Of a stretch of 64,000 nucleotides of DNA, positions 10,861 to 21,405 are shown one piece after another (position 1 is the first letter of the stretch; each line of letters starts with the position of its first letter). The DNA is from Daphnia pulex (lineage: Eukaryota; Arthropoda; Branchiopoda; Diplostraca; Daphniidae). The position numbers were made by a program, and so were the translations under genes. The notes under the pieces were generated by a model. The model searched no databases. It was not told the origin of the DNA and saw only the letters and a program-made list of their open reading frames with translations. The stretch is from positions 3,658,001 to 3,722,000 of the forward strand of contig NC_060019.1 in NCBI RefSeq assembly GCF_021134715.1. The letters run 5' to 3'.

Positions 10861-12620
10861 ATGAGACGAAGTTCTCGCACAAGCTTAAAAAACCAGGTGG
10901 ACTATTCTAAGTATTTTCCTCCTAAAGAAAATTTCAGAAGAAAACGTCCAGCTGAAGGTAAGGTTCAAATTTTTTTTCTTAACTTTTTGTTTCTAATTTT
11001 TTTGTATAGTTGTCAAACAGGAACCAGATGATGGCGTCCCAGCTGAAAGGAGAACCTGGATGATCGGATCACGCCATCACGTGGAAACTGTGTTATCTCA
11101 TAGGTAGCCTAAGCTAATTTGTGATTGTGTGTGTGTGTGTGTGCTTCTGTGTGTTGACGTTTTGGAGTTGACTTCTCTGTGTAGTGGCTCTGCTTAACAG
11201 CTTCCGTTTCAAATTCAATTTTTTTAGCTGACTTGTTTGTATAGGTCTTCTGTGTTTATTGTTAGTAACAATGAGACGAAGTTCTCGCATAAGTTAAAAA
11301 CACCCGGTGGACTATTCTAAGTATTTTCCTCCGAAAGAAAATCTCAGAAGAAAACGGCCAGCTGAAGGTTTAGGTTCAAAATTTTTGTTCTTAACTTTTT
11401 GTTTCTAATATTTTTTTTGTATAGTTGTCAAACAGGAACCAGATGATGGCGTCCCAGCTGAAAGGAGGACCTGGCTGATCGGATCACGCCATCACGTGGA
11501 AACTGTGTTATCTCTTAGGTAGGTCTAAGCTAATTTGTGATTGTGTGTGTGTGTGTGTGTGTGTGTTTCTGTTTGTGGACGTTTTGGAGTGGACTTCTCT
11601 GTGTAGTAGACCCCACACATCTATTTGGAGAGGTGGATGAGATTGCACCAGTAGTTTTTAGGGACCTCTAAACTTGTGTCAATCATTTTGACTCTGATAG
11701 GGAGAAAGTGGGGGGAGGACGATGGGTCACAACAGAGGAGGAAGAACAACATCAACAAACATGCACACATCGAGGCTACTGAACTGTCATAACAGTATCT
11801 TTATACGACTCTACTCTTGTTGTTAGTTACCCATTCAATATAATTATACCATTTGAAATTTACAGACTGGTGGGGGGGGGGGGAGGGGGTGGAATGCGCT
11901 GCTGCTCTTGTTTCCAGGCCCATTTCACACAGTTGGGGCATGTCTGGGGTTTTTATTTTATTTAATTGGGCTTTTATTTGATTATTTTCATCGGTCAAAA
12001 TCCGTTTTGTGTTTTTATTCAGAATTGATATGAGAATAATGTGGTTTGGTGTTAATTCGGTAAAAAACATATTTTTTATACCAGGAATTTCTCAAAGATG
12101 TTAGTGAAAGTAATCCACATTGACGATTTCGTTCGCGGACGGCAATCTCAGTACATTTTTTATGGAGAGGTGCAGGAACAGCCTATGCAACTACAATCTG
12201 GTTGTGTCAAATTTATTCTTTCTGGGTTAATTGGCACGTATGACCGTAATAACCATAGGCGTCAATGGAGTGACGAGGCGATGTTTTTTTTACAGACGAA
12301 TGTGAAAAACTGTGTCTGGAATTGTGTTACTACAGCGAAGGTTATGGTACACAAAATTTTGTACGTTTGCATGATCAAAAAAATCAGTCGCTCGCCAATC
12401 TAATGGTTGACAAGAAATTGGCTGTTCTCTGTGTAGTAGACCCCACACATCTATTTGGAGAGGTGGATGAGATTGCACCAGTTTTTTTAGGGACCTCTAA
12501 ACTTGTGTCAATCATTTTGACTCTGATAGGGAGAAAGTGGGGGGGGGGCACTGCAAGAACCACGTTTAATGTTTCTCGACGTTTTCAGTCCACGTTTAAT
12601 GGACTATACATCGTTATTAT
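10849..12620 (+). CDS. Tudor-like domain gene, three exons, one frameshift
   Basis: Exon 1 (10,849 or the ATG at 10,861 to 10,957) encodes a basic start, MRRSSRTSLKNQVDYSKYFP. Exon 2 (11,010-11,102) encodes VKQEPDDGVPAERRTW and GSRHHVETVLSH. Exon 3 starts at 12,085. All junctions have GT...AG, and the three exons join in one frame. Exon 3 reads MLVKVIHIDDFVRG, then RQWSDEAMFF, then after a +1 shift at a run of eight T (12,284-12,291) continues CEKLCLELCYYSEGYG, FVRLHDQKNQSLANLMV and LAVLCVVDP. The W-S-x-EA-xxF and 'VxLxD...SLANLLV..LA' spacing resembles extended Tudor domains of germline proteins. The family is inferred from this pattern only. The start lies just after an LTR with a TATA box. 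Confidence 0.5.
11120..11145 (+). repeat. (GT)n microsatellite, copy 1
   Basis: A short GT run within intron 2 of the first copy. The duplicated copy has a longer run at 11,541-11,566. Confidence 0.7.
11260..11720 (+). pseudogene. Partial tandem copy of the Tudor-like gene
   Basis: Exon 1' (11,271-11,367), intron, exon 2' (11,425-11,518) and the start of intron 2 repeat the upstream copy with about 5 percent divergence. Exon 1' has an in-frame TAA after MRRSSRIS, so it cannot encode the full start. At 11,595-11,607 the sequence TTCTCTGTGTAGT leads straight into about 110 bp that match the end of exon 3 (12,425-12,550). The main body of exon 3 is therefore missing from this copy. It is a non-functional duplicate. 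Confidence 0.7.
11721..12084 (+). other. Intron-like spacer with G run
   Basis: Lies between the partial copy and exon 3. It holds a G-rich homopolymer (11,872-11,889) and ends in the acceptor TTTTTTATACCAG at 12,072-12,084. Confidence 0.5.
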
Positions 12621-12904
12621 TTAAGCTTTTCTCTGTATTGCTTCTTGTGCTATTGTTTTGAGACAGGTATGAGTGTCTACATACGAGATTAAACGCTATT
12701 TGATGTGGCCAGGGTGGCCATCTTGACATCGAGGCTTCCGAAAGGGGGAAGTATGTAACGTATGGCCAAGAAGTTAAAAATTTTTTTTTTGATACTTCTC
12801 GAACAAGCACGATTTTAAGCCAGTATTCTGACGTCTGTCAAACAAAATTTTTGAAGAAGACGCGCAATGCAGCTTTCTGTCTGGATACTTTTGAATTGGC
12901 TCAT

Positions 12905-13575
12905 TTAAGCCACTGCGCCACAAGCTGACGCACAATTTTTTTTTTTTTTTTTTTTAACAAGATAAAGCGTTTCTGTCTGGAATAAATGTTTTGCTTTTCT
13001 AATCCAGGTGATAGAAACTGAGAAAGGAGGAGAGTATACATTCGTTTTTTTACGATGCCCGTGTACAGTAGTCTCAAGCTCAGGACTGTGGTCGGAGTGG
13101 CCGCCGTCACTCCGCCGGCCGACATGGCTCGATACTTTCAACTGGGCGTTTCGCTCCGGCTTCTCGGACGGAAGAAGATGGGCGAGGCCGACAACCATTC
13201 TACTCCTTTTCTTCCTGTAAGGATCAGCTTCTTCAGATTCTTCTTCGGCCTCCTCACCCAGGGTGATGATGGCTGCCAGAAACGGAGGAGGAATGGTCCG
13301 GATGCGACTGATTTCGATATCCGGCAGGCTGTAGCGAATGCCGGACAATGCACTGCTGTCCATCACACCGAATCGCTTCAACGTTTGAATTTCCCGCTTC
13401 TTTCTCGCTTCGTTGCTGATCTCCAATTCCTTCAATTGCCGGTGAGTCGTGTCGTATTCCCGCTCCAATTCCTCGATGACTTCCACTTTGACCGATTCCG
13501 CGCCCGCTTCCGAATCGCTGTATCCGCTCCAGCTGGATCGACGCCGCCAAATGCAATCAATTGATTTTCTTTTTA
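12905..13575 (-). CDS. Coiled-coil protein exon, unassigned
   Basis: The minus strand from about 13,530 to 13,060 reads a charged, helical segment: VEVIEELEREYDTTHRQLKE, then ARKKREIQTLKRFGVMDSS, IRYSLPDIEISRI and an acidic GEEAEEESEEADP. A donor-like GTAAAA follows near 13,040. Local GC content and codon use differ from the surrounding AT-rich DNA, which supports real coding. Several other frames here are also open on both strands and appear to be shadows. I do not recognise the family. The next exon upstream is at about 13,640-13,715. Confidence 0.45.
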
Positions 13576-13639
13576 AAAAGTTTGAATTCCTTTAAGATTT
13601 GTTTGGGTTGGTGTTTTTTTTTACCTTGATTGCAGCAGA

Positions 13640-13715
13640 TATTTTCTCCCGCTGAAGGTGAGTCCGCTGCCTTTCGATCTGGTCCTCCATTTCCGCGTCC
13701 GTTCACTCTCAAAGT
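13640..13715 (-). CDS. Upstream coiled-coil exon, unassigned
   Basis: The frame reading MEDQIERQRTHLQREKISAA ends at a GTAAAAAA donor. It has the same helical, charged style as the exon at 13,060-13,530 and would precede it on the minus strand. Two other frames are open, so the choice rests on amino-acid composition. Confidence 0.35.
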
Positions 13716-13919
13716 CGGTCCCGCAATGACAGAGCGAAGTTGTTTTTTGTTGTTGTTCCGACGGACTGCGATTTTCCTTTCTAATCTTTCCTCTGGTCAG
13801 CAGCAGTGGCGTAGTATTATGTACAGGTACGGAAAATAAGTGAAAGTTAAATGTCAGATATGATGACGCCGCCAGCGTTTGATTTGCTCCCCCCCTTGAC
13901 CCAGATATACCTTTTTTCA

Positions 13920-14328
13920 CATATTTTCAACTGAAATAATACGTGGGAAAAATATGTTTCTCTTTCTCTCATTTTGGCTGAGAGTAATAGTAGTGGCAGC
14001 CCATTGGCTCGCCGAGGTCAAGTTTCCTATAAGAACGAAATGTTTTAAAAGAGATGTGCTTAAGGGCAGACACAACGAAACGTGTATTTACTTGTCGGGA
14101 CTTTTAGTGAACGTTAAGGGAAAAAATAAGGAAAAAAAACAGTCTAGCTGTGTATATAGATTGAGTGTGTGTGTAAAATGTGGATGAACGAATTTTTAGG
14201 GATTAAAAAAAAGCTGGTCTAGTTAAAAAAAAAATTATCAAAATTCCAAATATCGTGGATTACGTGATTTTTAAAAAATGAACGGGATGACGCATTAACT
14301 TTTTTGTTTAAAAAAAAATGTAAATGTT
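13920..14328. other. Non-coding spacer
   Basis: AT-rich, without recognisable coding sequence. It separates the coiled-coil exons from the M13 peptidase stop codon. Confidence 0.4.
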
Positions 14329-15354
14329 TTACCAGACGGCGCATTTTTGTACTGGATTCATTGCACTGCTCTAGGGGACAATTGTAATCGGATGCGAATT
14401 GGGGCATGTTGGCGAAGGGTCCACGGACGCGGAAGCGGGATGGAGAGTGGGCGCCCGTCAGGATGTGCAGTTTCAAGCTTTCCGGTCGTGATTTCTGACA
14501 CCACACGTTGGCGGCTCCCAGCCAAAACAATTGTCTCACATTGTACTGGCCGGGCAATCGCTGCTCGACTTGATCCCAGTTCTCGAAACCGGATCGTGAG
14601 TGTACTGTCGCGTATTTGATGTAGGCTCGATACTGGCTTCCTTGATCCTGCCTTTGACGGCAATGTTTTCACCTTGAGTATTGATTCCGTTGATCTATTT
14701 TAAATAAAAAAAGATTTATAAATTTCAAATGAATCATTTTCCTGTTGTTGTGGTTTTAAATATAATTACATTCAAGCCGAGTTCCGGGAATGAGTAATTG
14801 CCGTATTGGTTAATAATGCACTGGGCCCGCTCCAAATAATTTTTCTTGGTCGGCGATTCCCACCATTCGGCCAAATTGCCGTCGGGACCGAATTGACGTC
14901 CCTGCACGCATCAAATAATAATAATGATATTTGAACGATTAGATCGTGGGAATATTTTAAAAAAGAATGATTTATTTTTTTACCTGATCATCGAATCCGT
15001 GCGTGATTTCGTGCCCAATAACCCAACCGATGGTGCCATAGTTTAGGTAGGCGGGTCTGTTTTTGCCGAAGAATGCGCCTTGAAGGATACCGGCCGGAAA
15101 TTCTGCGTGAATACAAAAGAATAGAATAATTCACATGATACATCTTGGCAGAGAGATATCGTGTGTCGAAAGAAGGAACTTACGGATCGAGTTCTCTAGT
15201 GGTGAATAGTAAGCATTGACAACGGCCGGTCTACCGTGAGAAATCCAGTTCGTCTTGTTGACGGATTCGCGCAACTTTTTGAATGCGTAATTCGCGGGTA
15301 ATTCGTGCCAAAGACGGTCAGATTGAGGGCGTTGCGCAGGTAGTCCTTTAGAGG
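14329..15354 (-). pseudogene. M13 family metallopeptidase (neprilysin-like), C-terminal half, frameshifted
   Basis: Four minus-strand exons with GT...AG junctions encode the catalytic half of a neprilysin-type zinc peptidase. They lie at about 15,354-15,184, 15,102-14,984, 14,901-14,770 and 14,694-14,329. The first carries VNAYYSPLENSIR, the second [11 protein letters not shown] with the zinc-binding HExxH at 14,999-15,013, the third the GNLAEWW segment, and the last NGINTQGENIA, VWCQKSRPES and the typical end CAVW-stop. M13 enzymes are type II membrane or secreted peptidases that cleave small peptides. The zinc-binding helix is intact, but at least three frameshifts are needed: near 15,300, near 14,640 and near 14,372. 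The G of the usual ENIADNGG motif also reads AVKGR. The N-terminal half and membrane anchor are absent. Decay or indel errors are both possible. Confidence 0.8.
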
Positions 15355-15359
15355 CATGG

Positions 15360-16290
15360 CTGATGCCGACTACAATGTTTTTTTAGTGAATACCAAGAAT
15401 TCTTGGCAATTTTGGAGGCAACTTCTGAATAAAGCAATTTCTTCCAGGCAGTAGCAACCAAGTCAAAGTTTGCTCTATAACTATAAAAGGTTAAACTGGA
15501 AGTAACGGACACAACTTGAAATTCATTAAATACTCTGGACGAGAAGTGTAGAAACTGGCAAACTTTCACTCAGAATGCATCTGGGTCAAGTAAAAGACGA
15601 CAATATTCCAACAGTAAAATGGACGGCAGTTACAGGCAACAAGATCATTGTAATCAGGGACCGAATCCTAAATAGATTTCAAGAAACAAATATTATTGAA
15701 CAAACAACACATTGACCATACATTTTTACGAGAACTTGATTTCCAGTAATTGAAAGGGAGATGACAGTTACTTGATAATTTAATATATTTTACCCTTTTG
15801 AACACACATTTTGATGGAATCAAATGTGTCATTAAATCAAACGCAATAAAATAAAGGAATTGACAGGCAAAAAAATGCCTTTGTCAGGCACGACCCCCCT
15901 CCCTTTTTAGATGAAAAACCTACTCTAGTTCTACAGATAGAAAACCCATAAATATGGCATCAAAATGTGGGAACTTTAATATAGTAATAAAAACAGGGAT
16001 ACTTTACATTATGAAGATAATCACAAAGAGACGAGCACGTACCGAATGATCGACCACCATCAACCAGTGTGAGGGAAGCAGACGACACCATATTTGTTAT
16101 GAAAGTAGCTGAATAAGCTGATCGACTATTAACATAGGTAGATTGTACTTGATTGAAAAAAAAAGAAAAAGCAGGATTAAATCGAATTTTATTTTTCAAA
16201 AATTTCTTTCAGAAATTCACAACTTGTTCAGTCTGGATTGAAAAAATACATCGGAAACTCGAGCCAAGACTTATTCGCAGGGTCTATATT
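15360..16290. other. Spacer without recognised coding sequence
   Basis: The N-terminal M13 exons expected here on the minus strand were not found. Open frames at 15,348-15,569 and 15,960-16,199 match nothing I recognise. Confidence 0.4.
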
Positions 16291-16318
16291 GGGCTTTAAG
16301 GGCCACCAACAGGATCCT

Positions 16319-16426
16319 GATCCTCTTCCAAAGCAAAAAAAGGCGGCGCCCAAGGGCCAAGCAGTTTATTAAGATCCTCTTCCAAAGCAAGAAAAGGCCG
16401 CGTCCAAGGGCCAAGCAGTTTATTAA
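16319..16426. repeat. 54-bp tandem duplication in the kinase tail exon
   Basis: Units 16,319-16,372 and 16,373-16,426 differ at a few bases and keep the reading frame (18 residues each, NKLLGPW start). Confidence 0.85.
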
Positions 16427-16590
16427 ATATGTTAAGTAATTTGGCATCTTCATCCGGGTCTCCCGTCGGAAGCTCACTTTCCTTCACTTCGACTTTCCGT
16501 GTCATCGTCATCATGCCGCGGAGTAAATTCAGTGTGGCCTTGTTGGGTGGAAACTGGAAATCAGATTGGACATTACTTTGTGCTCCAAGA

Positions 16591-16770
16591 CTTTGCCAAA
16601 CTTGAATGGCACCCACGTCCTTCGGGGCAATTCCGGCTGCAATCAATTCGTCTGCTTCGTGGGGGACTTTATTTGGATCCAAACTTTGCCAAACTTGAAT
16701 GGCACCCACGTCCTTCGGGGCAATTCCGGCTGCAATCAATTCGTCTGCTTCGTGGGGGACTTTATTTGGA
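16591..16770. repeat. 93-bp-period tandem duplication in the kinase tail exon
   Basis: 16,591-16,677 and 16,684-16,770 are essentially identical. The period is 93 bp, so 31 residues are repeated in frame (PNKVPHEADELIAAGIAPKD start). Near identity indicates a recent event. Confidence 0.9.
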
Positions 16771-17395
16771 GTCAAATTTAGACCCACATCCATCATCTGA
16801 TTGATAGCGCAGAGTATGAGCCCGTTACGACGATCTTCTTGTGGCGACGATGCAGTTGCGCGGACGGTAGGACTAATGGCTTTTCCGATTTCTTCTTTCA
16901 ACTCTAATTTATGCCGATCCGGCTGCCCGAGTGGTTTGGCTTCGACTGCCTGGTTAGTTGACACTGATCCCACCGGAGTTGACTGTTAAGAGACACAACA
17001 AAATAAAACAACAATTATTATCATGACATTCAATAACAAAAAGAAAACGTGACGATCAAAGAGAGGCAACAAATAAATACAATGGTTGTTTGAAGGGATT
17101 GATTTATTACCGTGTTTTGATCGGTCCAGTCAAACTTGTTATCGTCGATATAACCCATCCGGTCAAAGAGATCGCGGAGCAGTTTTCGAAGATGATCGTA
17201 ATCTGGTTTCTCGAACAAGTCCAAATTCCGGACATACCGTAAGTAGGTGGCAAACTCCTCTATAAATGGGAGAGAAGAAGTGATGAGAAAACGATTTCGA
17301 TTCTCTACAGACAATTTTCCCATCTTGCATAATTCAGGACATGAATTGCTAGCCAGAGGGCAAGAAAACACTTACCAGGGAAGCCTTCACACAGA

Positions 17396-17423
17396 GCCTC
17401 AATGGAAGTAGCCCGCTTAGTTT
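17396..17423. repeat. 28-bp direct repeat, left flank of the inserted block
   Basis: The sequence starting GCCTCAATGGAAGTAGCCC is identical to 21,406-21,433. Both encode the same TKRATSIEA stretch of the kinase, so it looks like a duplicated target at a staggered break. Confidence 0.85.
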
Positions 17424-17424
17424 A

Positions 17425-18015
17425 GTCTCTTGAATCGGCGGCGCCCATACTCAACAAGGAGTATCACTTCTATCGGATGATGTGGCGTCACAGTTTAATA
17501 AGTAAACTAAAACTTGAAAAGTTTGGCTATTTTTTACTAAAAATAATTCTTTTCTTCCTCAGCTGGAATACCAGAGGTTTACTATTTTGGAACGTGTGGC
17601 AAAAAGTATAACGCACTGGCCATGGAGCCGCTGGGGTCCAGCCTTGAAGATCTTTTTAAGTTATGTGGTCGGAAACTTTCATTGGAAACTGTCCTTAAGA
17701 TTGCGTTTCAGACGGTAAAGAATCTTCAATTTGTTCTAATTTAATGCATTTCTTTGATCTTTAAATGAGTTCTCGTTTCGAAATCACAGATCGATAGATT
17801 GGAGATGGTACACAGTGTCGATTTGATACACTGTGACGTGAAACCTTCACACTTTCTTGTCGGCCGAAGTCATACAAAGAAGGAAGACGTCATCCACCTA
17901 ATCGGTAAAGTTTTCCGCAAAAGTTTATCTTTCTGATGATTAAAGAAACCAACAACTTAACCTATTTCCACACAGGTTTCGGTCTGGCAAAAAGTTATGT
18001 TGAATAAACAAAAAA
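17425..18015 (+). pseudogene. Inverted copy of casein kinase 1 gamma-like exons
   Basis: 591 bp on the plus strand match 21,529-22,119 on the minus strand at very high identity, introns included. The copy holds parts of four exons: [40 protein letters not shown], then IHCDVKPSHFLVGR, then GFGLAKSY. It ends in TAA soon after SYVE. It lacks the first and last kinase exons, has no promoter of its own that I can see, and is presumably non-functional. It forms a long inverted repeat with the parent, with a 3.5-kb spacer. Confidence 0.85.
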
Positions 18016-20009
18016 TGCGTACTTGCTTGACCACAGATTCAAGACCAACTGCACTACTCATTCTCTAAGAGGAAAGCGGCGAAGTTGCCAAGTTATAACA
18101 ATGCTTAAATCAAATTCAAGTACGTTTAAATTTGCCTTGAGCTTTGTTTATGCGGCGTTGCCTCTAAAAAAAATACATCTTCCGCCGTTTTCTCTGTCGT
18201 TCTCTTCCCTTGTGTTCGTCGCTATAGGGGCAATTCACTTCGCGGTTTCGCGTGTCAATTGTTTTGGGGTCTGCCATTTTTGCTGGTTGTTTACGTTTGT
18301 TTATACACTAGCGGTATAGACCGAAGCCCCAATTTTTCAATAAAAATTTATTTCTAAGGACACCCGTGAATTTTTTAGTTTTTTTTATTTCAGTAATTTA
18401 TATTGTATAACTCTGATTACTTCAATATGCTTTTCTGTATAAAATTTCTTCGTTATAGCCCTTTGTTTATACTACTATAACCCAAAAGAAAGAATAATAA
18501 ATAATGGGCAGCTTAACTCAACTTTCGTAGTGACATTTCCTTTTCCTTTACAATGGTTAAAAGACAGGGATCAGCCTAAGGATTAATTTCATTTTCTCAA
18601 CATTTCAATTTGATTTAATTAATAGATTTTCAAAAATTGTCATTTTGAATTGGGGATCAAAACTCGCATAAAACTATGAAATATAACTTACCATTTACCT
18701 GGACAACAGATGCCTGCTATTCATTTAACTTTTCGATGAAAATTTAAATAAATGATGACATGTTTTACATTGAGCTCTATAAAAATGTGAAAATTTAATT
18801 GGGAATAGACAAGTAATAAGTATCGGGTTTGTTCATAATCGTATATTGCGGATTTTGGTTAATCTATGGAATTTCTTCTTTCCGCTCTACTGTTGAGAGT
18901 TGAGCCTGTTTGCGAAGAAATGGTAAAATGTGGTGTAATATAACTTAGTAAGTTATATTATATACATATATATTCAGATATTCTGAGCCGAAACAAAAAT
19001 TTATCTTGCCTTACGTAATCCAGCCTGTTTCCAATTAAAGGAACGTCCAAAATGATGTACTTCAGAAATACACTTCTTTACCTCCTTAAATACCGCTTTC
19101 TCAAAATCAGAAAACATTTCTTCAAACAAATACTGAGGAACAGTTTTTTTATCGCCTCAAAACCTTTACATATAAAGTAAGGCTCTTTTATTCGTTTCTT
19201 TACTTAAAAAGGCAGGAGGGACTTGAATAATCTCTCCGCTTTTGTATTTCAGGAAAGCCGTTGATCGAAAACACTTTCACAATTGAGCGAATTCATTTGG
19301 TACCACTCTGAATATGCCATCCATGAAACACTGACGACAACTGTCTAGAATTTACCGTTGGTTATTCCTTAAAAAGAGGTCGTGGCGGACACGTTTTTTG
19401 AGGCCCAACAAGTACAGGAACTTGGGTAAAAAAATCTCCGTAACAGAAAAATAACAGATTTATTACTTTTCAAATGTTGGCGAATGTTATTTGCTTTATA
19501 TTTAGCTGAAAACTGCATACATCGTATTTTGCAGAGGAAGTTATTATTGGAAATTTATGAAAGAAAAAAATTTACAGTCCACAATTTGTTTATTTTTCGA
19601 TTCATGTTTCACGGCAATGTTGGACATAGAAATCAATTATCTGAATCTGATGAACCTGAACTAAAGAACGAACTAATACAATCAAAATTGTTTTTTTTTG
19701 TTTTTTCTGAAATTGGCTGCTTCATTTCCAGATGATTCCACGTCTTCCTCCGACGATTCAAAGATGTCACTTGCTGAATTTTTTGAGAGATTTTTTTGTT
19801 TAATCTGTCATTCTAATTTTTTTTCGTTGATTTTTCTCTTTCTTTTCTCTGTGCCCCCATTTTTATCTCCAGATTCAATAAAAAACTTTTGTAAAGACGT
19901 TTTGAATTGATTAGGGTCGTATTTATCGTGATGTCGGGATAAACAGGCAGCTAAATATACAAAAGTGTTTATCATTATTATTTAATTTTTATAACTTATA
20001 TAAATTACG
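18016..20009. other. Interior of the inserted block, mostly non-coding
   Basis: AT-rich. It contains a near-perfect palindrome at 18,936-18,960 (12-bp arms TAATATAACTTA). Short coding-like scraps at 19,480-19,910 include SESDEPELKNELIQSK and DDSTSSSDDSKMSLAEFFE, an acidic/serine-rich style, but I cannot assign them. Confidence 0.4.
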
Positions 20010-21331
20010 TCAATTATTACCACTAATGCAAGCCAAGATAGTTGGGCAAGATTGAGAAAATTTGTTTTTCTTTATTCCTTTGTCACGAATAACAGATGTT
20101 CCTTTAAAAGTACATAGCTGGGATAGCGGTATGGATATCAGAGTAGCCATCATGTTTTTGGCAGTTTGATATACTGAAGTACCAGGTACCATTTGTAGGA
20201 ATGCCAACTAGAATTTAAAGTTACGTTAATAACATTACACATTGGTTTTATGTAGAAATAAATATAGTGTACGTACCAAATCGTTTTTTATAGAAGCCCC
20301 ATCATCGCTAGCTATGCTATCCTCAAATTTCACCAGTTCACTCCAATCGTCGAAAGGCATTGTGGGAAGCTTGTCCTTCAATAATTGAAGTCCGGAAGGA
20401 GAAAAGACTCCAGCAGCACGATTATTTTTAATCTCTATCACCATTTTTTCTGTTCGCTTACTTCGCTGATCCATTTTGATCAGTAGACGACTCATTTGAG
20501 CAGGAGTCCTGGACAAAAAAAAAGTATTTAGATATAGTTGCATAAAATAGAGTATTCTAAAAAAAAATCCATACTTACAACACCATTTCTAATTCTGAAG
20601 TATTTTTCTGGCTTTTGCTTCGTCTCTTTTGGCTGAAGTTGATATCGCGGACTTTGGTTGCATTGGTCGCTCTAGATGCCTGCGTTGTCTCCTGGTATGA
20701 ACTTTCAAAATCTTCTATATGTGATGGTTCTTCAATTGTGTCAATATTGATACCAGAGTCGTTGCTCATATCATCACATCGCGTCAACGTGACCTGACAA
20801 TTGCGCTGAAATAATCCTAATAACAATAAAAAATTAACTGTTCTGCCAATATATAATAACAACATAATATCTATTGTCATTTACCTTCGGGCGTAACCAT
20901 ATCTTTCTCGAATGATTCGGAATTTGAAACAGTGCTGACTGTGGCTGTTTGAATGACAGCTTTCAAAGATTTGCCTTTATCCACTCCACGTTTTCCGGAT
21001 ACTAATAAAAGAAAGTAACTTATTATGATACTACAACTTAATAACAATAATCATATATTACCTTCGGGGACACTACTATTCGGCATAGATGGGAAATTTG
21101 AAATGTTTTGTTGTGTGGGCTTCTTGGCTAACGACTTTTTCACTGAGGGCGGCGTAGTCCTGGTCGATTCTTGCGATAGAGCTTTCTCACTAGCTTTTGA
21201 AAATTCCCCGATTTCGTAATCATCAGCATACTTTTTATTCGCTATTCTCAAACGCTTTACTTGCTCAGATTCTTCAAACGTTTATCCTTTACTCAGTCGT
21301 TCAACTCGCCGATATGCAGATTTAATATCAT
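20010..21331 (-). CDS. DUF4806-like protein, five exons, one in-frame stop
   Basis: Exons on the minus strand are 21,331-21,062, 21,001-20,885, 20,816-20,579, 20,508-20,277 and 20,207-20,010. All have GT...AG junctions and a continuous frame. The N-terminal part is charged and disordered (SSVPEG, SNDSGINIDTIEEPSHIEDF). The C-terminal part reads MPFDDWSELVKFEDSI, then LLAFLQMVPGTSVYQTAKNM, the layout of the arthropod DUF4806 family: 'LPL.TLEEL..FE' followed by a helical domain. The function of that family is unknown; many members are expanded and transposon-linked. In exon 1 a TAA at 21,282-21,284 interrupts the frame between LSKG and TFEESEQVKRL. Either the gene starts downstream or it is dead. 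It lies wholly inside the inserted block. No upstream exon was identified. Confidence 0.6.
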
Positions 21332-21405
21332 CTAGTAGACAAATAAAATATTTTACGTTAATAATAAGCAGATGACGGATAAGTAATTATAGAAGTGAAA
21401 AAAAA

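Larger units (their letters stand above)
16296..17423 (-). pseudogene. Casein kinase 1 gamma-like, 3' exons
   Basis: Three exons continue the kinase of 21,406-24,022. The first (17,423-17,376) reads [15 protein letters not shown]. The second (17,259-17,111) reads [20 protein letters not shown] and [10 protein letters not shown], the conserved end of CK1 gamma kinase domains. The third (16,982-16,296) starts STPVGSVSTNQAVEAKP, as in CK1 gamma, and then runs into about 200 residues I do not recognise, including NGLILCAINQMMDVG. That exon contains two internal tandem duplications (87-bp match at 93-bp offset; 54 bp). The usual cysteine-rich palmitoylation tail of CK1 gamma is absent. These exons are separated from the 5' part of the gene by the 3,982-bp block at 17,424-21,405. 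Confidence 0.75.

Noticed and set aside
12905..13060. C-terminal extension of the coiled-coil frame through a lysine run
   Set aside because: The run of K comes from a T homopolymer beyond a likely splice donor, so it is probably intron.
13055..13564. 169-codon plus-strand open frame
   Set aside because: It is antisense to the GC-richer coiled-coil exon and has no recognisable domain, so it is treated as a shadow.
18023..18319. 98-codon open frame beyond the inverted kinase copy
   Set aside because: Begins in sequence unrelated to the kinase, and the hydrophobic stretch looks like translated AT-rich DNA.
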